This document shows, one piece after another, positions 43,988 through 53,942 of a DNA stretch of 64,000 bases (position 1 is the first letter of the stretch; each line of letters begins with the position of its first letter). The DNA is taken from assembly GCA_041862375.1 (NCBI GenBank), contig JBGVTE010000054.1:1-64000 (forward strand), written 5' to 3'. The notes under the pieces were generated by a model. It saw only the letters and a list, made by a program, of their open reading frames with translations. It was not told the origin of the DNA and searched no databases. Position numbers and translations under genes: made by a program. This stretch comes from WVZL01 sp041862375 (GTDB taxonomy: Bacteria > Acidobacteriota > Aminicenantia > Aminicenantales > Aminicenantaceae).

Positions 43988-46760
43988 TACCAATTGTTAT
44001 AAAGGCCAAAACCTTTCTTTCCCCCTCTGGAGCATCTAAATTCCAACCAAGGTCAAAACGCACTGGGCCTAGAGGAGTTCGATATCGAATTCCGAATCCT
44101 AAGGCATCCTGGAGAGATTTGAAGGCGATGTTCTTCATCTCTGGAAAAATGTTACCTTTATCATAGAAGACGGCTCCGTATAAATTTCTTGAAGCTCCAA
44201 AAAAAGGGAATCTAAATTCAAAATTTAGCAACAGTAAGGCTTTCCCTCCGACTGGCTTTTGAGATGTGGGATCTGCTGGTCCCAATTCATCAAAACTTTC
44301 TCCACGAAAAGAATTACTTCCTCCTCCAAAAAACCTTTCATGAATGGGTACCCTCCCAGTTCCAATCCCAAATCTGGCTGTAGTACTGAAGGCAAAACTA
44401 GATAAAATTGGTAAAAATTGTTGATACTTCACAAAGTTCTTTAAATAGTCTGACTCTGCATTAAAAATTGGGTAGGCCCATTCAGCAACAAAGCTTAAAA
44501 ACGAACCTCTTTCAGGGTTGAAAGGATCATCCCTTCTATCCCAGATAAAGCTTCCTGAAATGGAAGATGTAGAAAAAGGATGATGCTGACGATCTACCTC
44601 AGATTCTGCAATTTCAAGGTTGAAAAGGTTTGTTCTTACCCATCTCAATGTAGCTAATAAAATAATGTCTTCTAGCGGGGATTTTATCGCTGTCAAACTT
44701 ATTCCTCGTCGATTGTAACCGAAGCTTTTCCTCTGTTCCCTCTCCATCCATGCATTAAGCGAAGATCTCCAAGGCAGTCCAAAAATGTAAGGCTGTTCCC
44801 AAGAAATGACACCCCTTTTCTCTTTGAGGCTTATTTGGGCTACTAAGCTGAGCTGAGAAGCTATTCCTAAAATATTTCCTCTAATAAACTCAGCTGTTCC
44901 TCTAGGCCTTATCACGCTGTCCCAGATGCGAAAAGTATATGGCTCTCTCTTGGTTTCAAGTCCTATACCTATGCCGAGATAGTTTCTCTTGCCCTCTCTC
45001 AATCTAATGATTAAGTTTTCACTGCTAGGGCTAAGAGGAACTTCCTCAATTCTTATCTCTGAGAAAATTCCGAGCCTCTCAAGTCTTCTCTTTGATTCTA
45101 CAATTGCATCATAATAGGCATAGTCTCCTTCTTTTATCCTGAGCTCCCTGAAAATAGTACTTCTCTTTGTTATTAAATTTCCTGTTACAACAATTATCTC
45201 AATTTTTACTCTTTTCCCCTCCCTTATGTTAAACCTGAGAGAGGCAATATTGTCGCTTTTTTTCTCGACATTCACTGCAATTTCCGTTCCTCTGACTCCC
45301 TTGTTTAAATAAAAGTTTTCCAATTTTTCAATATCTCTCTGAACATGGGGTCTAAAGAAAGGGCCCCCCTCAACACTACTGATTTGCTCTAAAATTTTCT
45401 TCCGACTAAATAAAGAAGCTCCTTCTACATGAATGCTCTCAATCTTTTCCTGAATTCCCTCCTCAACATAGTAAACAGCCCTGACCTTCTTTTCCTGCCT
45501 GATAAAATTCAAATCAACTCTTGTCTGAGGAAAGCCATGAATCCTGTAGACCATCTCTATTTCTTTGGGCAACTCGAAAAGCCTTTCACCATCAATCCAG
45601 CTTAATAAAGGAATCTTTTTGTTTATTTCGAGCTCTTTTTTAAGTCTATCAGGAGTGAAATATTTTATCCCTTCAAAGGCAACATCCTCGATCTTAACTT
45701 TATCCCCGGGGCTTACTCCATAGATTATCTCAATCTCATTGTCAGTTCTCTTAATTGAAGACTTTACAGTTGCGAAAATATATCCATCTTTTCTAAGAAA
45801 GCTAAGAATTTTCGCTTCTCCTTCTGCCAAACCCCACTCTTCAAAAATCCTTTCTTCCCAAATTGGCCTAAGAAGCATTATTGGTACCGTAGCTCCCCTT
45901 ACTATAATATTTATCTTCTCATGAGGATTAATATTAAAAGTAAGATTGACACTCCCCTCTCCATCATCAAATCGCGGCTTATCAACCTCTATCAACGCTC
46001 TTTGGTACTCCATAAGATGATACATCTTTTCAAGCTGCCTGATATCTTCTTCAACCACAGAAGGGATATACACTTGGCCTTCTTGACTTTTCATTTTTTT
46101 CTTCAGCCTATCTTCAGAGAGAAGGACTTCCCCTGAAAAATAAATCTTTTTTATGAGATACCTTTTTCCCGGGGATATTTCAAAGTAAACATCGACAGAA
46201 GATGATTGAAAGTCATCTTTAGACGTAGCTCGAATCTCAGGGTGAAAATAGCCTTCTTTTTCCAGAACCTCCTTTAATTCCTCTATCGCCCTGTTTAGCC
46301 TTTCCTTAGAAAAAGGGCTATTTTCCCGAAGAGCATACAAAGATTCTCTTAATTTTTTCTCAGAAATACCATGTTCTCCCAAAAAAGTAATTCCTCGAGT
46401 AAAAAGTCTTCTGGATAATAAAAAAGTGAGATGAACATCCTGTTCCCCGCTTTTTAAAACTTGAATATCCGAAAACAGTCCGGTCTTAAAAATATGTTTT
46501 ATACTTTCAGATATTTTCTTAAATGAAAATTCCTCTCCTTTCTTTATAGAAATCATCCCTTCTATATCTTCTCCATTTGTTTGCCCATCCACGTTGATTG
46601 TAATTTTAGATATCAGGAGTGAAGAGAATTGTTCAGGGGAAGAGAAAGAATATTGAGACAAAATAACAGAAAATGATACGATCAGCAAAAAGAAAAATGT
46701 CTTTTTTTTTCTAGAATCTTTTATAAATTTTAACATCAAAGCTAAACCTTCCCTCCTCAT
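43977..46760 (-). CDS. bamA: Omp85-family assembly factor (BamA/TamA type) with about seven POTRA domains
   Basis: Outer-membrane insertase, 927 residues. After a signal (about 20-41) seven POTRA-like repeats follow, each opening with an I-x-x-I-x-V-x-G strand (ISKITINVDG, RGITFLGEHG, IKKIYFSGEV, INIIVRGATV, KIEDVAFEGI, IESIHVEGAS, IEIIVVTGNL). The C-terminal 16-strand barrel from about residue 560 has the loop-6 motif SFRGESFDELG and GPVRFDLGWN, and ends in Phe. E. coli BamA has five POTRAs and TamA three. Placement right after tamB could favour TamA, but length and the neighbouring SurA-like gene favour BamA. An ATG eight codons later (46736) is an alternative start. It overlaps tamB by 50 bp. 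Confidence 0.9.
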   Translation of the reverse strand: MRREGLALMLKFIKDSRKKKTFFFLLIVSFSVILSQYSFSSPEQFSSLLISKITINVDGQTNGEDIEGMISIKKGEEFSFKKISESIKHIFKTGLFSDIQVLKSGEQDVHLTFLLSRRLFTRGITFLGEHGISEKKLRESLYALRENSPFSKERLNRAIEELKEVLEKEGYFHPEIRATSKDDFQSSSVDVYFEISPGKRYLIKKIYFSGEVLLSEDRLKKKMKSQEGQVYIPSVVEEDIRQLEKMYHLMEYQRALIEVDKPRFDDGEGSVNLTFNINPHEKINIIVRGATVPIMLLRPIWEERIFEEWGLAEGEAKILSFLRKDGYIFATVKSSIKRTDNEIEIIYGVSPGDKVKIEDVAFEGIKYFTPDRLKKELEINKKIPLLSWIDGERLFELPKEIEMVYRIHGFPQTRVDLNFIRQEKKVRAVYYVEEGIQEKIESIHVEGASLFSRKKILEQISSVEGGPFFRPHVQRDIEKLENFYLNKGVRGTEIAVNVEKKSDNIASLRFNIREGKRVKIEIIVVTGNLITKRSTIFRELRIKEGDYAYYDAIVESKRRLERLGIFSEIRIEEVPLSPSSENLIIRLREGKRNYLGIGIGLETKREPYTFRIWDSVIRPRGTAEFIRGNILGIASQLSLVAQISLKEKRGVISWEQPYIFGLPWRSSLNAWMEREQRKSFGYNRRGISLTAIKSPLEDIILLATLRWVRTNLFNLEIAESEVDRQHHPFSTSSISGSFIWDRRDDPFNPERGSFLSFVAEWAYPIFNAESDYLKNFVKYQQFLPILSSFAFSTTARFGIGTGRVPIHERFFGGGSNSFRGESFDELGPADPTSQKPVGGKALLLLNFEFRFPFFGASRNLYGAVFYDKGNIFPEMKNIAFKSLQDALGFGIRYRTPLGPVRFDLGWNLDAPEGERKVLAFITIGNVF

Positions 46761-49700
46761 CTCTTATGCCCACAACGGATAGATCACCTGTTAGTTCCCA
46801 TTCAAGGCGTATAAACTCCTCCCTCTGAGTTGATAGATTTGTTGAATAGAGAATAAAGAAGTTTCTTGATATCTTCTTGCCGACTGTCAGCCGGGCTGTA
46901 GTTTCAGCAGATGAACCCATAACAAAAGGATCGATTCTAAAACGATCGATCCTGAAAATCTTTTCAGCGCGCTTTTTTGCCTCTTCTGCAAGATGAAAAG
47001 ACAAAAGAGAGGCAGTACCAAGCTGAGTACTTCTATCATAAGAGTAAGTTCTTTTAAAAGCCTCTCCCATGGCCAAGAGGGCTAGAACATCTTCTGGAGG
47101 CAAAGGAGGAGAAGAGCTGAATTCCGGATTGAGCCGGTCCAGTAATCCATTTAGAGAAAAAGTTACTCGATAATCCTTGACGTGTGCTTCTCCTTTAAAT
47201 TCTAAGTAAGGTTCGATAATTGAAGGATTTATAAAACTCACTCGACCCCTTAGTATCCTGAATTTTCTGTCTTGAAAATAAACATCGCCCTGCAAAGCTT
47301 CAATACTCCCGGTTACTATAGGGGCGTTCACATTTCCAGTGATTGACAGATCAAACTTTCCCTCAATCTTACCTAAAGAGTTTTGCATCCAAGCATTATC
47401 ATCCGCTTTAATTCGGATGTTTAAATTGAGGTCATCAAAAACCCCGGGCTCTGTTCGGCTCTGATAATAAGGAGTTGAATAAAATATAAATTTTTCGTTG
47501 AGCTCACGCCGCCAGGACAGCCTGTCAACAAAAAAATCTCCATCTAGATCAAACCGTTCACTGTTTTTGATTACTCTCAATGAACCATCTGTTAAGACTC
47601 TCGTCCTCTCTAAAGGGGAAACAAGTAAGTTTTTTCCCTCTATTTTCAGGTCAACATTCTCTATACCCTGCTTTCCAAGTTTTATTTCACCAGATCCCCA
47701 AACATCTCCTCCGCCCAATTTCCCCTGCAACGAACGGAGAGAAACCTTACCATCTTCGACAAACATCAGTCCCGAATAGTCTCTAAAAGCATGAGCAAAC
47801 TTGGGCAAGGGAAAAACTGAACCTTTAAAATCAATCACTCCCTTGAGCCGTGGAGACCCCTCTCCTGCCTTTACTTCAGCTAAATAATTAATCTGTCCTT
47901 CTGTTCCTTTCCAGGGAAGAAGAAGATCAAGATTCCTAAACGTACCTCTCACATCAGCCGTTAAGGATTCCTGATTAAACGGCATATTGAGCTCGACATA
48001 AAATTCATTTTCTCCAGGGAAAAAGTTACCTTCAATGTTTGCTGCGAGCTTTTCTTCACTGAAGCCAAGCTTAACTTCTCCCTTTACATCGGTCTTCTGA
48101 AAAGGCGCATAGATAAAATCCTTAATTTCAAATTTTCCCGGGGCTCTATCTCGATCAAGAATACCCTCTCCCTTAAGACTAAAGGATAAATCTCCCTTCA
48201 GCGGGGAATAGAAGGATGCACAATTAATGTTCTCTCCTTGGATATCAACATTAAATACTCGGTCCAGAAGCCCAATGTGAGCAAAACCCTTAACAGTTCC
48301 TTGGAGTATATTACATTGAAACTCCGAGAAAGTTACAGCACCTCCTCTCCATCCCAATTTTCCACTTACATCTCTCAAATTTTGGGAAGAAATTTTCATC
48401 AAAGGGCTGGTGAATATTCCTTCAACCTGAGTGTTGTCATCAATCTGCCTGACAGTAAAATCCCCAGAGCCTCTGCCTTTTAAGGGAAGATGGATATCCA
48501 GGCCAGGAAGAATCTCTTCGACACTGCCTTGAACAAGATGTATTTCAGCTTCCAAACCTTCTTGATTAGAAAGGAGAGATATCCTTCCCTCCATGAACGG
48601 GTCGTTCACCCTGAATTTTCCTATAAAATCATTTTTAATAATTTCCGCATTGCCTTCTACGCGATTAACATTAAACTTATCAAACCCAGCGGGAGAAAGA
48701 GAAAAATTTGCCTTTACTTGAGGAGAAGAATAGCTGCCTAAAATTTTTAGGCTCGCTCTTCCCTTCCCCCGGATTTCAGGAATCGAAAAATTTTTAACTA
48801 GGATTAAAGAAGTAAAATGACGGGCTTGTTTAATATCACTGACGTCCCCCTGGATAGACAAGTCAACATCTTTATTAACTTCTACGCTGCCTTCCACATC
48901 AACGAGTGCAAAACTTGATCGAAGTCTTTGAGACGAAAAAGAAAATTTATCTTTTTTATTCCAACTTAGCGTTACTCGTCCTTGAAAAGGAAACTTATCA
49001 TTCACTGCCTCTAAGAATTCATCCCTGAATTCTATATCTGCCACCAGCTTTTTCTCATCAATAATAAAATTACCCCATGCAGGAGATATAATTGGCCACG
49101 GAAGACCTGTATATTTAACTATCGGATCCAGGTGAAATCTTCTAGCAATTCCTTCAATCCTACTCTTGCTGAAATTAATCCTTACATACTCCTCTGGCAT
49201 AAATCCCTTCTGAATATTAAATTCAACCGACCCCTTCATTCCCTCCATTACTTCAACTTTTCCTCGCACCCTTCCCAAGTGAACTCTGTTTAAAGTAAGG
49301 CCATCGCTTGAGTAATCACTTAAAAAAGAGATACTCCCACCTTTTCTCTTTAATATTCCCTCTCCTTCCGCTTTTCCATCCCATTCAAAGGGAAGGTTTA
49401 AAAGGCTGGCAATCAAAGAAGTTTCGACTTTAAGGGAAGTTTTTAAGGTAATTTCCGGATCACGGATATTGAGTATATTGCCTTCAGCCTTCAACACGAA
49501 TCCAGAACCATAAATCCTCATTTTTTTTATCTTTACTTCATTATCTCGGCCTTCGATCGATAGGCTTACGTTCCCTTGAAGCGTCTTCTTAGCCGAGATT
49601 GAGGAGAGGGTGGCCTCTTCTGCTTCTCCCAGGAAAGAAAAATGCCTTTTTTTCTGAGTAAAAAGGGCTTTTATGTCTTTTGCCTGGAAATTGTTGTCTT

Positions 49701-50112
49701 TGCCCCAGTAATAGAATTTCCCTCCTCTTATCAAACCATTCTCGATGGCGAAAGGAATGGGAGAAATAGACTTTCCCTCTTTACCCTCAGTTTGTGATTC
49801 AGCATGAATAATTAAAATAGGCTCATCAATAAAAACTCTGAGTGGTTTCTCATTCTTTAACAAAGATGTGTAAGAAATTTTTACTTCTACTTTTTTTGCA
49901 GAAAAAAAAGGAAAAAGGGAAGTTGTTCTCACGTCTTCTATGACGAGAGCAGGGGGGAATATAGAAAGTTGAAGTTGAGTATAATCAAAGTTATCCTTAA
50001 TTTTTTTCTTAACCTGGTGGAGGAAAATGTTTTTTAGAGTTATTCCTAGACCCATCACGAGGAAGATAACAAGAGAGATACCGATCAATGATTTTAACTT
50101 TTTATTCATCAC
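46711..50112 (-). CDS. tamB: TamB-like translocation and assembly module protein (AsmA/DUF490)
   Basis: Very long envelope-spanning protein, 1133 residues: one N-terminal membrane anchor (about 8-28), then a beta-taco region of short repeating strands that forms a lipid-carrying groove, and the C-terminal DUF490 domain (about 800-1133) ending SFDVKIYKRF. The QLGTASLLSFHLAEEAKKRAEKIFRIDRFRIDP segment is typical of TamB. TamB works with an Omp85 partner and in phospholipid transport to the outer membrane. It is followed directly by the Omp85 gene (50-bp overlap). Upstream 148 bp to the carboxylase carrier gene may hold its own promoter. Confidence 0.9.
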   Translation of the reverse strand: MMNKKLKSLIGISLVIFLVMGLGITLKNIFLHQVKKKIKDNFDYTQLQLSIFPPALVIEDVRTTSLFPFFSAKKVEVKISYTSLLKNEKPLRVFIDEPILIIHAESQTEGKEGKSISPIPFAIENGLIRGGKFYYWGKDNNFQAKDIKALFTQKKRHFSFLGEAEEATLSSISAKKTLQGNVSLSIEGRDNEVKIKKMRIYGSGFVLKAEGNILNIRDPEITLKTSLKVETSLIASLLNLPFEWDGKAEGEGILKRKGGSISFLSDYSSDGLTLNRVHLGRVRGKVEVMEGMKGSVEFNIQKGFMPEEYVRINFSKSRIEGIARRFHLDPIVKYTGLPWPIISPAWGNFIIDEKKLVADIEFRDEFLEAVNDKFPFQGRVTLSWNKKDKFSFSSQRLRSSFALVDVEGSVEVNKDVDLSIQGDVSDIKQARHFTSLILVKNFSIPEIRGKGRASLKILGSYSSPQVKANFSLSPAGFDKFNVNRVEGNAEIIKNDFIGKFRVNDPFMEGRISLLSNQEGLEAEIHLVQGSVEEILPGLDIHLPLKGRGSGDFTVRQIDDNTQVEGIFTSPLMKISSQNLRDVSGKLGWRGGAVTFSEFQCNILQGTVKGFAHIGLLDRVFNVDIQGENINCASFYSPLKGDLSFSLKGEGILDRDRAPGKFEIKDFIYAPFQKTDVKGEVKLGFSEEKLAANIEGNFFPGENEFYVELNMPFNQESLTADVRGTFRNLDLLLPWKGTEGQINYLAEVKAGEGSPRLKGVIDFKGSVFPLPKFAHAFRDYSGLMFVEDGKVSLRSLQGKLGGGDVWGSGEIKLGKQGIENVDLKIEGKNLLVSPLERTRVLTDGSLRVIKNSERFDLDGDFFVDRLSWRRELNEKFIFYSTPYYQSRTEPGVFDDLNLNIRIKADDNAWMQNSLGKIEGKFDLSITGNVNAPIVTGSIEALQGDVYFQDRKFRILRGRVSFINPSIIEPYLEFKGEAHVKDYRVTFSLNGLLDRLNPEFSSSPPLPPEDVLALLAMGEAFKRTYSYDRSTQLGTASLLSFHLAEEAKKRAEKIFRIDRFRIDPFVMGSSAETTARLTVGKKISRNFFILYSTNLSTQREEFIRLEWELTGDLSVVGIRDEEGRFSFDVKIYKRF

Positions 50113-50260
50113 TCGACACGTATGAACAATAATTAAGTTATAAATATAACATTTTTCACTAAAAATATAAAAAGCTTGAGTTCAAAAGTAAGCATCCTTT
50201 TATCCGTAAGGCTGGAATTTTAAATGCGAGTTTAGAAATTGAAATCAGAAGAGATATTCT

Positions 50261-50752
50261 CTATTCTACAGAAAAAAGAGTAGAGCCAGTTTCAACATAA
50301 TCTCCCACATTGGGAATTATTTTTTTTACTATACCTGATTGGGGAGATTTTATTTCATTTTCCATTTTCATAGCCTCGAGTACCAACACAGCCTGGCCCT
50401 CTTTAATCTTATCACCTTCCTGGAGAAATATCTTCACAATCCTCCCTGGCATCGATGTCTTGATATCTGCTTTTTTCTGCTTAGCTCTCTGCTTGCCCAG
50501 AAACTGGGAAGCAGATTTTTTCTCTATTTTAAAAAATTTTTCATCGACATAAACAGAATAAAAAGAAGTATTAAAATCTATGATAATATTGTATATCTTG
50601 CCGTTTACGTTTAAGAGCAGTTCATTATTTCTTAAAAATTCGACCGATACAAGGTATTTCTTCTGATCAAGAATAATGTCCATAGTGTTCTTCTTTTTTT
50701 CTTCAAGATTCAACCTGAATTCTCTGTTATCGAGCCAAAAAGAGATGTTCAT
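50261..50752 (-). CDS. Biotin carboxyl carrier subunit of acyl-CoA carboxylase
   Basis: 163-residue carrier whose C-terminal lipoyl/biotinyl domain has the biotin site EAMKMEN (Lys129, 34 residues from the C-terminus as expected). The N-terminal half (MNISFWLDNREFRLNLEE) is a small beta domain like the one in propionyl/methylcrotonyl-CoA carboxylase carriers. I start at the ATG at 50752, one base after the accC stop, because AGG lies seven bases upstream; a longer in-frame reading into accC is less likely. Third gene of the carboxylase trio. Confidence 0.92.
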   Translation of the reverse strand: MNISFWLDNREFRLNLEEKKKNTMDIILDQKKYLVSVEFLRNNELLLNVNGKIYNIIIDFNTSFYSVYVDEKFFKIEKKSASQFLGKQRAKQKKADIKTSMPGRIVKIFLQEGDKIKEGQAVLVLEAMKMENEIKSPQSGIVKKIIPNVGDYVETGSTLFSVE

Positions 50753-50753
50753 T

Positions 50754-52277
50754 TTACAGCCTGTTGGAAATGTTCTGTAATCTCCCTTGGAGCTTCCAAT
50801 TGCTCTCTTTCTTCTTGGAGCGAGGAGTAACAACCATCTTACTATCTAAATAACTTTTCACTCCTGCTGCTATCAAGGCTGCTATTTTCGCCTCTGTATC
50901 GTCGACATCTTCTTTTTGCATGTCTGCAATGAAATGGGTATTATAAACACCCTTATAAAACCTTGGGTGAAGAAGAATCGACTTGAAAAAGGGAACAGTC
51001 GTCTTTATCCCGTGTATTTGATACTCTGATAGTGCTCTTAGCATCCGATTAATTGCTTCTGACCTGGACATCCCCCATGTTATTAACTTGGAAAGCAAAG
51101 GATCATACTCTAGGGGAACTTCATATCCTTCGTAAATTCCGCTATCATCTCTAATACCCAGTCCTCCCCCGGGACTTCGCAGATAAACAATCTTTCCAGG
51201 GGAGGGCATAAAGTTGTCGTCAGGATCTTCTGCATAGATACGGCATTCTACAGAATACCCGTTAGGCTTGATATCCTCTTGAGAAAATTTAAGGGGATAG
51301 CCTGCAGCTATTTCAATCTGGCACTTAACCAAGTCAATCCCTGTTACCATTTCAGTAATTGGATGCTCCACTTGAAGCCGGGTATTCATTTCTAAGAAAT
51401 AAAACTGTCCATCTTTGTCCACAATAAATTCTACGGTGCCCGCATTCCGGTAATTGACAGCGGCAGCAGCTCTCACCGCTATCTCCCCCATTTCTCTTCG
51501 CGTTTTTTCATCTAGAAAGGGAGAAGGAGTTTCCTCCAGGACTTTTTGGTATCTTCTTTGAATAGAGCACTCCCTTTCTCCCAGGTATATAATATTCCCG
51601 CATTGATCCGCCAGGATCTGAATCTCGATATGATGGGGCTCTTCGATGTATTTTTCGATGTAAATTGAAGGATCATCAAAACTTGATTGAGCTTCAGACT
51701 GAGCCATTCGGTAGGAAGAAAGCAATTTTCCCTTGCTTTCCACGAGCCTCATCCCCTTTCCTCCACCTCCTGCTGAAGCCTTCAGCAGAAGAGGATAGCC
51801 AACTTCCTGTGCCTTCTGTTGTAAGTCTTTCTCATCCTTTACGGGCTTAAGCGTACCAGGAATAACAGGAACTCCAGCTTTTACCATTCTCTGTCGAGAA
51901 TAAGTCTTAATGCCCATGATTTCCATCGGCTCTGATGAGGGGCCAATGAAGACTATCCCTTCTTCTTCACAGCGTTTCACAAAATTATAATTTTCAGCTA
52001 AAAAACCATAGCCAGGATGAATAGCCTTAGCTTTAGCCTCTTTTGCTATCTCTATTATTTTGTCAATATTTAGATAGCTTTGAGATGGCGTGGAAGGGCC
52101 TAAGTAGTAAGCTTCCTCTGCTAATTTCACATGCAGAGCTTTTCTGTCTGCTTCTGAAAAAACAGCTACGGGAGTTATGCCCATTTCTTTGCAGGCACGG
52201 ATTACTCTTACAGCAATTTCTCCCCGATTAGCAATCAATATTTTTCTAAACATCTTTGCCATCTTCGTTTTGCTCAC
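50754..52277 (-). CDS. accC: Biotin carboxylase subunit
   Basis: ATP-dependent carboxylation of biotin on the carrier. 507 residues with FRKILIANRGEIAVRVIRACKEMG, ATP-grasp loop KASAGGGGKGMR, IQRRYQKVLEETPSP and the active-site EMNTRLQVEHP. It is about 55 residues longer than E. coli AccC, as usual in propionyl-CoA-type carboxylases. The reading opens with a GTG (52277); ATGs at 52262 and 52253 are alternatives and the last gives the typical MFRKILIANRGE. It lies between the carboxyltransferase and carrier genes. Confidence 0.95.
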   Translation of the reverse strand: MSKTKMAKMFRKILIANRGEIAVRVIRACKEMGITPVAVFSEADRKALHVKLAEEAYYLGPSTPSQSYLNIDKIIEIAKEAKAKAIHPGYGFLAENYNFVKRCEEEGIVFIGPSSEPMEIMGIKTYSRQRMVKAGVPVIPGTLKPVKDEKDLQQKAQEVGYPLLLKASAGGGGKGMRLVESKGKLLSSYRMAQSEAQSSFDDPSIYIEKYIEEPHHIEIQILADQCGNIIYLGERECSIQRRYQKVLEETPSPFLDEKTRREMGEIAVRAAAAVNYRNAGTVEFIVDKDGQFYFLEMNTRLQVEHPITEMVTGIDLVKCQIEIAAGYPLKFSQEDIKPNGYSVECRIYAEDPDDNFMPSPGKIVYLRSPGGGLGIRDDSGIYEGYEVPLEYDPLLSKLITWGMSRSEAINRMLRALSEYQIHGIKTTVPFFKSILLHPRFYKGVYNTHFIADMQKEDVDDTEAKIAALIAAGVKSYLDSKMVVTPRSKKKESNWKLQGRLQNISNRL

Positions 52278-52369
52278 CTGCCGAGTTTGTCAAGCCTATC
52301 CCGTTTTCATTGCTGTTTTAATATTATCACAAGAAAGACTAGACAAACGAGATATTCCAGATAACCCGA

Positions 52370-53926
52370 CTATAACGGTATATTTCCGTGCTTTTTAGGA
52401 GGATTTTTATCTACCTTGGTCTCCAGCATCTTCAGGGCAGCGATAAGTCTTGGTCTTGTAAATTTAGGCTCAATTACTTCATCCAGATATCCCTTTTCAC
52501 AGGCTATGTAAGGATTTGCAAACCTCTCCCTGAATTCCTCGATTTTTGTCTCTCTCATTTTTTCCGAAATTTTTGTGCTCTCTATTTCACGTTTGTAAAC
52601 GATGTTAACTGCTCCTTCTGGACCCATAACAGCAATCTCAGCCCCCGGATAGGCGTAATTAATATCGGCCCTGATATGCTTGGAGGCCATAACACAATAT
52701 GCTCCTCCATAAGCTTTTCGTGTGATCAGGGTGATTTTAGGCACAGTAGCTTCAGCAAAGGCATAAAGAAGCTTTGCTCCATGACGAATTATACCACCGT
52801 GTTCCTGAGCAACTCCTGGAAGAAATCCTGGAACATCCTCAAAAGTGATAAGCGGTATGTTAAAAGCATCGCAAAAACGGACAAACCGCGCCCCTTTGTC
52901 CGAAGCATTTATATCTAGCGCTCCGGCCAGGTGCTCTGGTTGATTAGCCACAACAGCTACGGACTTGCTCCCTAAGCGACCGAATCCTATCACAATATTT
53001 TTTGCATATTCGGCTTGAACTTCAAAAAAATAGTTATCATCCAAGGCTTCCCTGATTATCTTTCTTATGTCGTAGGGCTGATTTGGATCATCTGGAACTG
53101 CATAATTTAATTCTTCGCTTATTCTGTCGACAGGATCATTTGTTTCTTTTTGGGGAGGGTCTTCCATGTTGTTGCTGGGAATAAAGGACAGGAGCTCTTT
53201 GATGAGTGCCAGAGCATCCTCTTCATTCTCTGCAGCAAAATGAGCCACACCACTAAGAGCATTATGCGTATCTGCTCCTCCCAATTCCTCCATCGTGACT
53301 TCTTCATGGGTTACTGCTCTAATTACTTCAGGGCCTGTTATGAACATATTGCTCATTTCTTTTGTCATGATGATAAAATCTGTCATAGCTGGAGAATAAA
53401 CAGCCCCCCCGGCACAAGGCCCCATGATTGCTGATATCTGAGGAATTACTCCTGAGGCTAAAACATTCCTTAGAAAAATATCAGCATAGCCGCCCAGACT
53501 GGCAACACCTTCTTGAATCCGTGCTCCACCTGAATCATTGAGCCCGATTACAGGAGCTCCTGCTTTCATAGCCAAATCCATAATTTTAACAATTTTGGCT
53601 GCATTTGCTCCGCTCAAGGAGCCTCCAAACACCGTAAAATCTTGGGCAAAAACAAAGACTGTTCTGCCATTCATACGACCATATCCTGAGACAACTCCAT
53701 CACCATAAATTCGTTTTTTCTCCATTCCAAAATCATGGCTCTGATGAACAACAAGTTTATCCATTTCCTCAAAAGAACCCTCATCAAGTAAGAGGTTTAT
53801 TCTTTCATGGGCAGTAAGCTTCCCAGCTTGGTGCTGTTTTTTTATCCTTTCCTTACCTCCTCCTAAATCAGCCAGACGGACTCTTTCTCTCAAACCATCA
53901 ATTTTTTTCTCTATGGTCATCTTCAT
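52370..53926 (-). CDS. Acyl-CoA (propionyl-CoA type) carboxyltransferase subunit
   Basis: Transfers CO2 from carboxybiotin to an acyl-CoA, most likely propionyl-CoA giving methylmalonyl-CoA, or runs in the decarboxylase direction. 518 residues of fused alpha-beta crotonase type with GKLTAHERINLLLDEGSF, the oxyanion glycines GGARIQEGV and GPCAGGAVYSPA, and VPGFLPGVAQEHGGIIRHGAKLLYA. These match PccB/MmdA. No sodium-pump decarboxylase subunits (beta, gamma) or methylmalonyl mutase are nearby, so the carboxylase reading is preferred. It precedes accC by 92 bp. Confidence 0.93.
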   Translation of the reverse strand: MKMTIEKKIDGLRERVRLADLGGGKERIKKQHQAGKLTAHERINLLLDEGSFEEMDKLVVHQSHDFGMEKKRIYGDGVVSGYGRMNGRTVFVFAQDFTVFGGSLSGANAAKIVKIMDLAMKAGAPVIGLNDSGGARIQEGVASLGGYADIFLRNVLASGVIPQISAIMGPCAGGAVYSPAMTDFIIMTKEMSNMFITGPEVIRAVTHEEVTMEELGGADTHNALSGVAHFAAENEEDALALIKELLSFIPSNNMEDPPQKETNDPVDRISEELNYAVPDDPNQPYDIRKIIREALDDNYFFEVQAEYAKNIVIGFGRLGSKSVAVVANQPEHLAGALDINASDKGARFVRFCDAFNIPLITFEDVPGFLPGVAQEHGGIIRHGAKLLYAFAEATVPKITLITRKAYGGAYCVMASKHIRADINYAYPGAEIAVMGPEGAVNIVYKREIESTKISEKMRETKIEEFRERFANPYIACEKGYLDEVIEPKFTRPRLIAALKMLETKVDKNPPKKHGNIPL

Positions 53927-53942
53927 TCATCCTGACTAAAAT

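Noticed and set aside
50137..50150. Operator palindrome GTTATAAATATAAC upstream of tamB
   Set aside because: Almost pure A/T in an AT-rich region; such dyads arise often by chance.
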